Positions 49,367 through 56,653 of a stretch of 64,000 bases of DNA are shown piece by piece. This DNA is from CAZMHL01 sp045605445 (GTDB lineage: Bacteria > Bacillota > Clostridia > RGIG6154): NCBI GenBank assembly GCA_045605445.1, contig JAZUPZ010000030.1, forward strand, positions 124,001 to 188,000. The letters run 5' to 3'. The notes under the pieces were generated by a model. It was given only the letters and a program-made list of their open reading frames with translations. It made no database searches and had not been told where the DNA came from. Position 1 is the first letter of the stretch, and the number at the start of each line of letters is the position of its first letter. Position numbers and translations under genes: made by a program.

Positions 49367-49394
49367 ATTATAACATATTGTTTTTGTAAAGTCT
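49367..49394 (-). promoter_or_regulatory. Likely promoter of the leftward phosphoesterase operon
   Basis: On the minus strand TATAAT (49372-49367) lies 20 bases before the first start codon. The -35 at 17 bp is AAGACT, a weak match. The promoter is just outside the left inverted repeat of the recombinase cassette. Confidence 0.5.
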
Positions 49395-49400
49395 TAATTT

Positions 49401-49443
49401 CAACGAAAATGTAGTTGGTTTTTATGAAAATGTAGACGGTAGT
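49401..49443 (+). repeat. Left inverted repeat of the recombinase cassette
   Basis: A 43-bp sequence with two AAAATGTAG copies, ending in AAAATGTAGACGGTAGT. It matches the reverse complement of 56158-56200 at 36 of 43 positions. It lies between the phosphoesterase operon and the XRE regulators. Confidence 0.7.
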
Positions 49444-49511
49444 AAATTTTGTATGTATTATCCTGATAGTCAAAAAGTTGACTTCTGGATTATTGTAATA
49501 GTTACGTCGGT

Positions 49512-49865
49512 TTAATAAAATGTTTTTGATGTGCGTTCATCACGTAAAGATTGTTTTAAAGCTCTTGCCATATCCGTTATTACCTTCTTTTCGTATGTAC
49601 TGCATTTTTCGAGAATGGAACTATACTCATCTTTAATTTCACATCGGAATTCAATATTGTAGGAAAGTAGGTCGTCAGCAGAAACTTGCAGCGTATTAGC
49701 AATATTTACTAAAGTTTCTAAGCTTAACTTTTTCTTCCCATTTTCAATGTAGCTGATGTAGCTCGGGCACTTATCGACCATTTCTGCAAGCTGTTCTTGC
49801 GTAATTTTCATCTTTTTCCGAGCCTTTCTGATTTGTTTACCAATAATAGTGTAATTAAGTGTCAT
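49512..49865 (-). CDS. XRE-family transcriptional regulator
   Basis: A 117-residue protein with a Cro/C1 helix-turn-helix (IRKARKKMKITQEQLAEMVD, CPSYISYIENGKKKLSLETL) and a helical C-terminal oligomerisation region. It is divergent from a second XRE gene at 50005, and the 139-bp gap holds repeated TTGACTAT motifs. Probably controls the cassette, as repressor pairs do in phages and ICEs. Confidence 0.88.
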   Translation of the reverse strand: MTLNYTIIGKQIRKARKKMKITQEQLAEMVDKCPSYISYIENGKKKLSLETLVNIANTLQVSADDLLSYNIEFRCEIKDEYSSILEKCSTYEKKVITDMARALKQSLRDERTSKTFY

Positions 49866-49908
49866 GTTGATACCTCCATATAAAATTTTACACTATTACT
49901 ATACCTCT

Positions 49909-49950
49909 TTGACTATAATATAGTCAACTAACTGTTCACAATATAGTCAA
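49909..49950. promoter_or_regulatory. TTGACTAT operator cluster between divergent XRE genes
   Basis: TTGACTAT-AAT-ATAGTCAA (49909-49927) is a perfect palindrome, and another ATAGTCAA lies at 49943-49950. The same half-site recurs at 49466, 50431 and 50473. These are likely binding sites of one of the two XRE regulators. Confidence 0.65.
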
Positions 49951-50004
49951 CTGATGATAAAATGAATCAAATTATAGTCCTTTGGATATGGAGGAGGGAT
50001 AAAC

Positions 50005-50364
50005 TTGGAAGACAACACAAAATTACAAGAAGTAGGTAAACGAATTCGAGAAATACGCTTATCAAAAGGAATGACACAAAACGATCTTGCCTTTGCAGCA
50101 CACATCTCGACCTCCAATGTTAGCGATATCGAACTAGGAAAAAGTAAAATATGGCTAACTACATTTATTAAGATTATAGAAGCTCTTCAGGTTTCATCCG
50201 ATGCGATATTGAGACCGGATGTTCCAACAGTCAATGAAATATATCAAAATGAATATTCTGAACTTTTATCAGATTGTACTCCGGCTGAAATAGAGTCCAT
50301 AATGCAGATTGCACGACAGGTAAAAGCAACTTTACACCAACCAAAAAATAATGACGATTATTGA
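50005..50364 (+). CDS. XRE-family transcriptional regulator (TTG start)
   Basis: A 119-residue protein: IREIRLSKGMTQNDLAFAAH and ISTSNVSDIELGKSKIWLTT form the helix-turn-helix; the C-terminus has AEIESIMQIARQVKATL, similar in place to the last helix of the divergent regulator. The start is TTG, 6 bases behind GGAGGAGGG. A terminator follows, so it is separately controlled from the recombinase genes. Confidence 0.87.
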   Translation: MEDNTKLQEVGKRIREIRLSKGMTQNDLAFAAHISTSNVSDIELGKSKIWLTTFIKIIEALQVSSDAILRPDVPTVNEIYQNEYSELLSDCTPAEIESIMQIARQVKATLHQPKNNDDY

Positions 50365-50394
50365 GTGAGAAACATCTTCTCACTCTATTTTTTT
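50363..50394 (+). terminator. Terminator after the second XRE gene
   Basis: GAGTGAGA and TCTCACTC pair around a 7-base loop, followed by TATTTTTTT. The stop codon is inside the 5' arm. Confidence 0.85.
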
Positions 50395-50520
50395 GCCATT
50401 TTTTAAAAAATTTTTATAATTTTTCGACCCATAGTCAAGAACTGACTGTGGGTTTATTAATTTTTTAGTCACTTGACTATATAATTTCCTTGAAAAGATT
50501 TTATAATGGAGGACCCATGT

Positions 50521-51162
50521 ATGAATGAGATTGAAATATTTGACAGGCTTAATGCGATTGGTGCACCGCAATTTGCACTTACATTTGGCGACAACTCCGA
50601 ACAATCAATTAAAATAGCTGAGTTCAAATCTTGGTTTAATAGTATCCGACACGAACACCCTAGCACAAACAAACATTTTAAAATAGGTGTATATATAAGG
50701 TATTACAATCAAACAAAGCATGAAAATTACCTTGATTTTCACAAACAGGAATTTATCGATACCATAGGTTTATGTCCAAACTGGGAGCTGGTTGATTTTT
50801 ATGTAGATGAAGGTCAGACAGCACCTAATATGGAAAATGCTCCAGCCTGGAGCGAGTGCTTGCTTGATGCTATGGACGGGAAAATTGACCTTATAATTAC
50901 TCAAAAAGTATCTAATGTATCAAAGAAGAGACAAGAAGTTGAATTCTGCTCAAGAATTTTAGCCGCACAAGAAAAGCCTATCGGAATATATTTTGTTTCT
51001 GAAGATATTTATTCGCTTTCTTCCTATTTTCTTGAAGATTTAAGAGATATGAAATTCTTTCCTGAACCCAATTGGAAAATACTCCCCGATGACGAAAAAG
51101 AGGCCAGATTATTATTGGGTTCAAAGAATTTATTGGCAGAAAGGAGCGTAACAAATGATTGA
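50521..51162 (+). CDS. Resolvase-like protein without catalytic serine
   Basis: A 213-residue protein that aligns with the N-terminal domain of the large serine recombinase encoded next. KIGVYIRYYNQTK stands where the active enzyme has AIYARVSTGD, so the catalytic Ser is Tyr. DLIITQKVSNVSKKR replaces DLIITKSVSRFARN, so conserved arginines are lost too. It lacks the DNA-binding recombinase domain. It is probably a regulatory or architectural partner. The ATG at 50521 follows GGAGG; it overlaps the recombinase start by 8 bases. Confidence 0.75.
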   Translation: MNEIEIFDRLNAIGAPQFALTFGDNSEQSIKIAEFKSWFNSIRHEHPSTNKHFKIGVYIRYYNQTKHENYLDFHKQEFIDTIGLCPNWELVDFYVDEGQTAPNMENAPAWSECLLDAMDGKIDLIITQKVSNVSKKRQEVEFCSRILAAQEKPIGIYFVSEDIYSLSSYFLEDLRDMKFFPEPNWKILPDDEKEARLLLGSKNLLAERSVTND

Positions 51163-53062
51163 TGAAAGCAAGCGACAAAAAAGATCAGAAGCCGTTGCAT
51201 ACAATAGAAATCGAATGCATGTTGAGATTGATGAAGATAATTACGAATACTTTCCAGCTGAAAAACAGACAGACTATTATGATAATGATGTAAATCAGCG
51301 CGTTGCTATATATGCACGTGTTTCGACAGGCGATGAACGACAGACAACATCTTTTGAACTTCAGCAAATTTATTATAAGGATTTTGTAGAAAGACATCCA
51401 AACTGGACTCTTGTAAAGATTTATGCAGACGAAGGTATAAGTGGAACCTCACTTGCTCATCGTGATGCATTTAATCAAATGATAGCCGACTGCAGAGCCG
51501 GGAAAATCGACCTCATTATTACAAAAAGTGTTTCAAGATTTGCACGAAATGTAATGATAACAATTGGTATGGTTCGTGAACTTGCTGAAATGAAGCCTCC
51601 AGTTGGTGTTTTCTTTGAATCAGAGGCAATTTTTTCTCTTAATGAAGATTCTCAAATGGCTCTTTCTTTCCAGGCAACAATGGCTGAGGAAGAATCTCAC
51701 ACCCGAAGCAGAAGCATGGAAACTTCTCTACGAATGAGACTTGACCACGGTATTCCTCTTACTCCTAAGCTACTTGGATACGGACACGACTCGAAAGGAA
51801 ATCTAATAATCAACCATGAAGAGGCTCCGACAGTTAAATTAGCTTTTTATATGTATTTATACGGATATTCAACAAAGCAAATTGCAGAAGCATTAATTCT
51901 TTTAGAGAGACGTTCCTATCTTGGAAACATCAAGTGGACGCCTGGTGCTATCGTTCAGATTCTCCGTAATGAAAAACATTGTGGCGAGGTGTTTACAAGG
52001 AAAACCTATACTCCAAATTATCGAGACCACAAATCAGTAAAAAATACCGGACAGAGACCGCGAAGCTTATACAAAAACCATCACGAAGCAATTGTTTCAA
52101 GGGATGATTTTATTGCTGTGCAACAGTTATTGGATAATGCAAAATACAGAAATAATGCATTTCTTCCTGAACTTAGAGTTATTGATAGCGGGTTATTCAA
52201 AGGGTTTGTAGCAATTAACCCTCGATGGGCAGCTTTTAAGGAAGAAGATTATCTAAAAGCTTCACATAGTGGATATGGTACTGAAGGGGCACCAGATGAA
52301 CATTCCATTTCAGAAGTTCAGGTTGAGGTTGATGCAGGCGATTTTGATCTTCGCGGATTTGAAGTCGCACGAATGGAATTATTTGATACTAACAATCGTC
52401 CATTTATTACTTTTTCAGACAAGTTCCTAAAATTAAGTGCCATATGTACTCATAAATTAGGAGAACGAAACCATATTGAACTTCTTGTTAATCCGATTAC
52501 CAGAAAATTTGCTATAAGAACCACCAAAAAAGAAAATCGTCAAGCTGTTGTATGTTCTAAAAAATCAAACAAACTATATGCTCCCAGACAAATTCCTACT
52601 ACTGCTTTTTATGAAACATTGTATTCGTTATTTGGATGGAATACAGACTATCGTTATCGCATCATAGGTAAAATGTATGAGGACGGAAATGAAATTGCAT
52701 ATATTTTTGATACAGCAAATTCTGAAGCCTTCCTTAAGTCCTATCTTGTTCCGAGAGGTTCAGAAGACAATGATGGTAAATATTCGACTTACCAACCGTT
52801 AACCCCTTATGGTAAACGAGTGCGAGCCATACCTGAATCCTGGACTAGTAATTTTGGCAAACAATATTATCTACATGAGCAGACTTTGGAAGAGTTGAAT
52901 TCTCAAAGTGAAGCCGATTGGAAACTAAGGATTGAAGGTCAGTTAATTGAAACCGGAAAGAAAATTAATGTGACAAGCTTCGACGAGCTACAAAGATACA
53001 TCAAGCAAGAATTAGGAGATTTATTCTTACAGGAGGGATTTAACAATGAACGAATACAATAA
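51155..53062 (+). CDS. Large serine recombinase
   Basis: A 635-residue site-specific recombinase. The catalytic domain has AIYARVSTGDERQ (Ser57), YADEGISGTS, the arginine-bearing KSVSRFARN, and FQATMAEEESHTRS before a long helix. The recombinase domain (about 230-340) includes GYGHDSKGN and GEVFTRKTYTPNYRDHKS. After residue 380 there is an extra region (DLRGFEVARMELFDTNNRP, NHIELLVNPITRKFAIRTTK) shared with the two genes downstream. It may integrate, excise or invert the cassette. AAGGAG precedes the ATG. Confidence 0.88.
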   Translation: MIDESKRQKRSEAVAYNRNRMHVEIDEDNYEYFPAEKQTDYYDNDVNQRVAIYARVSTGDERQTTSFELQQIYYKDFVERHPNWTLVKIYADEGISGTSLAHRDAFNQMIADCRAGKIDLIITKSVSRFARNVMITIGMVRELAEMKPPVGVFFESEAIFSLNEDSQMALSFQATMAEEESHTRSRSMETSLRMRLDHGIPLTPKLLGYGHDSKGNLIINHEEAPTVKLAFYMYLYGYSTKQIAEALILLERRSYLGNIKWTPGAIVQILRNEKHCGEVFTRKTYTPNYRDHKSVKNTGQRPRSLYKNHHEAIVSRDDFIAVQQLLDNAKYRNNAFLPELRVIDSGLFKGFVAINPRWAAFKEEDYLKASHSGYGTEGAPDEHSISEVQVEVDAGDFDLRGFEVARMELFDTNNRPFITFSDKFLKLSAICTHKLGERNHIELLVNPITRKFAIRTTKKENRQAVVCSKKSNKLYAPRQIPTTAFYETLYSLFGWNTDYRYRIIGKMYEDGNEIAYIFDTANSEAFLKSYLVPRGSEDNDGKYSTYQPLTPYGKRVRAIPESWTSNFGKQYYLHEQTLEELNSQSEADWKLRIEGQLIETGKKINVTSFDELQRYIKQELGDLFLQEGFNNERIQ

Positions 53063-53831
53063 CGAAGGTCATTCTTCATTTATGCAGACGCAGCCAGAAA
53101 CAAAAACAGTCGTCGATGATTTAAACACAAATATTTCACCCGTATTGGCTGAAGGTGATGAAATCATTGATATGGGTGAGGATTTTGATTTTGATGGTTT
53201 CCAAGTTGTGCGAAGAGAATTTTTTGCACATATGAGAGAGCCGTCATGCTCGTTTAACAATTGCAAATTTTATGTTAATGCTGCTTGCCTTGCAAAATTT
53301 CCAACATCCGACTTTGCGCAAGTTCTCATTAATCGAAAAAAGAAAATTCTTGCACTCCGTCCTTGTCTGGAAGGTGCAAGAGATTCATTTCAATGGTGCA
53401 CCCATTCAAAAGGAAAACGGAAAGCTAAACAAATCACTTGCAGACTATTCTTTGCAAAGATTGTTTCACTGATGGGATGGGACCCAAACCACCGTTATAA
53501 AATACTTGGTCAATTAATTCATTCCAACGACGAATATTTATTAGCGTTTGACCTTACTGCAAGTGAGACATACAAAAGAACATTTGTAGAAGGTGAAAAG
53601 CCGAAAACTTCTCGAACACCTATTTATCCCATTGATTGGCAAGATCAATTTGGTCTGCCTTACAACGAACATAAACAATCAATGAAAATCAATATTGTAG
53701 ACGGTTATGCAGTTTATTCAATCAAAGACACGGAAGAAAAACCTGGTGATTCTGAGGAGTCACCATCGAACACATCAGAACCAACTACACTTGCCCTTGG
53801 CCCTGGCAATATGGGAGGTGTTCAGATATGA
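53046..53831 (+). CDS. Recombinase-C-terminal-like protein (261 residues)
   Basis: Not a named family, but related to the end of the serine recombinase: DFDGFQVVRREFFAHMREPS matches DLRGFEVARMELFDTNNRP, VLINRKKKILALRP matches the LLVNP segment, and MGWDPNHRYKILGQLIHSND matches FGWNTDYRYRIIGKMYEDGN. It lacks the catalytic and recombinase domains. It overlaps the recombinase by 17 bases. It probably is a duplicated accessory domain that binds the same DNA or partner. Confidence 0.65.
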   Translation: MNEYNNEGHSSFMQTQPETKTVVDDLNTNISPVLAEGDEIIDMGEDFDFDGFQVVRREFFAHMREPSCSFNNCKFYVNAACLAKFPTSDFAQVLINRKKKILALRPCLEGARDSFQWCTHSKGKRKAKQITCRLFFAKIVSLMGWDPNHRYKILGQLIHSNDEYLLAFDLTASETYKRTFVEGEKPKTSRTPIYPIDWQDQFGLPYNEHKQSMKINIVDGYAVYSIKDTEEKPGDSEESPSNTSEPTTLALGPGNMGGVQI

Positions 53832-54202
53832 TGGAAACACAATGTTCTCCTGTGGCGATTTCAATAGATCAACGAAAAAATAGAATTCGTATTTATAAGA
53901 GTTTACTTCAACTTCTTGGTTTTCCTAAATACATACAGTTGCTTGTAAATCCGAATAACAAATATGTTGCAATAAAAGTTGTAGAAAAACAAATGCCTGG
54001 TGACCAAAGCGAAAGAATAAAGCCACTTGAACTAATGGCAAATGATTGTTGTGAGTTATACAGTAAATCATTTATTAAAAAACTCTGTGAGGTTTACGGG
54101 ACACTTGATCCCTGCTATACCTACAGACTTACAGGGAAAATAGTTCGAACACACAATATGGCTGTATTTTCGCTGGAAACATTAACCCCAGTTGAGATGT
54201 AA
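53828..54202 (+). CDS. Recombinase-C-terminal-like small protein (124 residues)
   Basis: A third version of the same module: YIQLLVNPNNKYVAIKVVEK resembles NHIELLVNPITRKFAIRTTK of the recombinase, and a late YTYRLTGKIVRTHNMAVFS resembles its YRYRIIGKMYEDGNEIAYIF. It starts on ATGATG within the end of the previous gene. Function unknown; probably works with the recombinase. Confidence 0.6.
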   Translation: MMETQCSPVAISIDQRKNRIRIYKSLLQLLGFPKYIQLLVNPNNKYVAIKVVEKQMPGDQSERIKPLELMANDCCELYSKSFIKKLCEVYGTLDPCYTYRLTGKIVRTHNMAVFSLETLTPVEM

Positions 54203-54214
54203 GGAGGAAACGAA

Positions 54215-55156
54215 ATGAGTAAGCCAGTAAAAATAAAAAAAGAATTTAAAAACCTTATTCGACCTCTTCATCGTCAAGAGTTCTTACAGCTTGAAGAAAA
54301 CATTCTTCGTGATGGATGTCTTAATCCCATAATAACCTGGAACGGCTTTATTGTAGATGGTCATAATCGTTATGAAATATGTTCAAAACACAATATTGAG
54401 TTTCAGGTTGTTGAAATGGATTTTGAAAGCGATGAAGATGCAATTGCTTGGATTTGTGCAAACCAACTAGGCAGAAGAAATATTTCTGATGAAACAAGAA
54501 AGTTTTTAATTGGTATGCAATATGAGTCTGAAAAGATAATAAATCAACGAAAAAATCCTATTGGCAACAATCAGTATTCAGATGAAGATGATCTTGTTCA
54601 TGGCGACCTTGTCGAAGAGCCATATTCTTTACGCTCTGGGCATAAAACTGCCCATCGCATAGGTGAAGAAAATCATGTGTCAGCTGGAACAGTTCTTAAA
54701 TATGCACAGTATACAAGAGCACTTGAAGCTATAGGTGCAAAAGAACCTGAACTTGTACCCAAAATACTATCCGGCAGATATAAAATTTCGCACAAAAATG
54801 TAGTAAAAATGTCGGAACTTCCTGCCGAAGAACTAAAGACTGTGAACAGACATTTGAACAGGAGTAGAAATCCTTATTTCCAATATAATCAATCAAGAAG
54901 TGTTTTAGGTAGTAACCCATCTTTTGAGGCACAGCCACAACCCAAAATAAAAGAAATGCCTGAATTTGATCCTGATGCGGAAGTTACCGAATTAACATTA
55001 ACCATTCCAACATGGTGTAGTTCCATAAAAAGAACACAAAACAATGCAAATTTAAGCATTATATCAAAAAAAGCAAGAGAAAAATTAACGTCTGCACTGC
55101 TATCACTAAAGGAAAGTGTATCCGAGATGCTGTCGTTAATCAAGGAGGATGAATGA
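54215..55156 (+). CDS. ParB/Spo0J-like N-terminal domain protein
   Basis: A 313-residue protein with a ParB-type nucleotide-binding fold: RPLHRQEFLQLEENILRDG, NPIITWNGFIVDGHNRYEIC and a following helix. SAGTVLKYAQYTRALEAI is placed like the helix-turn-helix. The C-terminal 60 residues form a Lys/Ser/Glu helix (SKKAREKLTSALLSLKESV). Proteins of this type in mobile elements bind DNA as partition or transcription factors. No ParA is nearby. GGAGG precedes the ATG. Confidence 0.8.
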   Translation: MSKPVKIKKEFKNLIRPLHRQEFLQLEENILRDGCLNPIITWNGFIVDGHNRYEICSKHNIEFQVVEMDFESDEDAIAWICANQLGRRNISDETRKFLIGMQYESEKIINQRKNPIGNNQYSDEDDLVHGDLVEEPYSLRSGHKTAHRIGEENHVSAGTVLKYAQYTRALEAIGAKEPELVPKILSGRYKISHKNVVKMSELPAEELKTVNRHLNRSRNPYFQYNQSRSVLGSNPSFEAQPQPKIKEMPEFDPDAEVTELTLTIPTWCSSIKRTQNNANLSIISKKAREKLTSALLSLKESVSEMLSLIKEDE

Positions 55157-56085
55157 TGGATAATTTTGAAGAGTTCGTACCAAAGGTGCATTTTGAATTA
55201 ATACCAATAAAAAACCTTGTTTCAAACCAGGAATACCAACGAATAATATCGCATTCTCACATTGATAGCACTGCAGAAGATTTTGATGTTTGTCAGATTA
55301 ACCCGGTAAAAGTTAGCCGAAGAGATGGTGTGAACTATGTTTTCAACGGACAGCACACCATAGAAATTGTGGCATTGGTTTCCGGCTCTCGTGATTGCCC
55401 GGTATGGTGTATGATTTATGATGATTTAACATATGAGCAGGAAGCCGCTATCTTTTCTGACCAGATGAAACACGCAAAAAACCTTGTGCCTTATGAAAAG
55501 TTTAATGCCAAAATCGAAGCTGGAAGAGAAGCTCAGTTAATGATAAAACAACTTGTTGAATCATATGGCCTTGAAATTGGAATCAGAAAAGCCCCAGGAG
55601 TTGTTGGCGCAGTTTCTACTCTTGAAAACATTTATGAAAAATATGGATATCATGTATTGAATCGTACTTTAAGACTTGTCATCGCAACTTGGGAGGGCGA
55701 AAACAATTCCTTTTCTGCAAACATGCTTAATGCTGTGGCTAAACTTATTGTTACATATAATGGTGTTCTTGATGAGGAGATTTTTAGAGAAAAACTCGGG
55801 ACTGTTTCAACCAAAGCACTTATAAGGACAGGAAAGGAACGCAGACCTGGCTCACTTGGTTTGGCCGAAGCAATGATTCTTATTTACAACGGCAAGAAAA
55901 AAGGGAATGCTAACAAACTCTTTATGAATCGTTTGTATGCAAAGGATTTTACAATTATTGACGATGAAGATTTTGCAGATGATGTTGCTTACGATGCTTA
56001 TGAAGATGTTGTTGATGAAGATGATGACACTGAGTATGAACCAGTTTCTGAACTTGAATTAATTATCGAAAAAGGTGAACAATAA
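55153..56085 (+). CDS. ParB-like protein (DUF6551-like)
   Basis: A 310-residue protein with a ParB-like core: LIPIKNLVSNQEYQRIIS, INPVKVSRRDGVNYVFNGQHT and CMIYDDLTYEQEAAIFSDQM. It follows the pattern of DUF6551 proteins paired with ParB-like genes in clostridial elements. The C-terminus is very acidic (DDEDFADDVAYDAYEDVVDE). Start and the upstream stop overlap. It is the last gene of the cassette, before a terminator and the right inverted repeat. Confidence 0.75.
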   Translation: MMDNFEEFVPKVHFELIPIKNLVSNQEYQRIISHSHIDSTAEDFDVCQINPVKVSRRDGVNYVFNGQHTIEIVALVSGSRDCPVWCMIYDDLTYEQEAAIFSDQMKHAKNLVPYEKFNAKIEAGREAQLMIKQLVESYGLEIGIRKAPGVVGAVSTLENIYEKYGYHVLNRTLRLVIATWEGENNSFSANMLNAVAKLIVTYNGVLDEEIFREKLGTVSTKALIRTGKERRPGSLGLAEAMILIYNGKKKGNANKLFMNRLYAKDFTIIDDEDFADDVAYDAYEDVVDEDDDTEYEPVSELELIIEKGEQ

Positions 56086-56099
56086 CTTTCAGTAAAAAC

Positions 56100-56131
56100 G
56101 CTCCTGTTCTTGACTTGCAGGAGCTGTTTTT
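56100..56131 (+). terminator. Terminator of the recombinase cassette
   Basis: GCTCCTG and CAGGAGC form a stem around a 10-11-base loop, followed by TGTTTTTA and preceded by AAAAAC. Confidence 0.82.
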
Positions 56132-56157
56132 ATGCCGTAAAATAAGAGGTTACCAAC

Positions 56158-56200
56158 ACTGCCGTCTACATTTTTATAATAATCAATTACATTTTGGTTT
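56158..56200 (-). repeat. Right inverted repeat of the recombinase cassette
   Basis: The reverse complement contains AAAATGTAATTG and ends AAAATGTAGACGGCAGT. It matches the left repeat at 49401-49443 in 36 of 43 positions, in inverted orientation. The 17 bases at the inner end differ at one position only. Confidence 0.7.
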
Positions 56201-56316
56201 GTTCTATTTTATAGACAATACCTCTTCAGACTTTACCTGTATTTACATCTCCAAAAAACATCATAATTGACGCTTTAATTTTCAAAAAATGCGTTATTGT
56301 TAATCCGCTAAAAATA

Positions 56317-56345
56317 TTGACGATTCGACATTTTAATGATATAAT
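56317..56345 (+). promoter_or_regulatory. Promoter of the HTH-helicase operon
   Basis: TTGACG (56317-56322), 17 bp and TATAAT (56340-56345), about 50 bases before the HTH start codon. Confidence 0.78.
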
Positions 56346-56393
56346 ATATTTTGTATTAATTTAAGTATTTTTCGTTCGAAAGGGTGATGAAAA

Positions 56394-56597
56394 ATGTCAG
56401 TTACTTACAACAAATTGTGGCATCTTCTGATTGACAGGGGCATGAAGAAAAAAGATCTAAAAGAAGCTGCAGGTCTTACTGGCCATGCTATGCTTAAACT
56501 CCGCAAGGATCAGGACATTACAACCGAAACTATCGGTAAGATATGTAAGGCTTTGGATTGCCAGATGACAGACATAATGGAGTTTGTGGAGAAATAA
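56394..56597 (+). CDS. Small XRE/YozG-like HTH regulator
   Basis: A 67-residue Cro/C1 protein: LWHLLIDRGMKKKDLKEAAG, TGHAMLKLRKDQDITTETIG and ALDCQMTDIMEFVEK. This short type is common beside restriction and defence genes, where it controls expression. GAAAGGGTGA precedes the ATG. It heads the unit with the helicase gene, 56 bases upstream of it. Confidence 0.87.
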   Translation: MSVTYNKLWHLLIDRGMKKKDLKEAAGLTGHAMLKLRKDQDITTETIGKICKALDCQMTDIMEFVEK

Positions 56598-56653
56598 TCA
56601 TTGTACGGATTAATGTACAGTTAATATGAGACAATCATACTGGAGATGTGCAT

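Larger units (their letters stand above)
56132..56393. other. Gap between cassette and helicase operon
   Basis: Together with the terminator this is a 308-bp gene-free stretch. It holds the right inverted repeat (56158-56200), an AGACTTTAC word also found beside the left repeat, AT-rich DNA, and the promoter at 56317. No small gene or tRNA was found. Confidence 0.6.
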
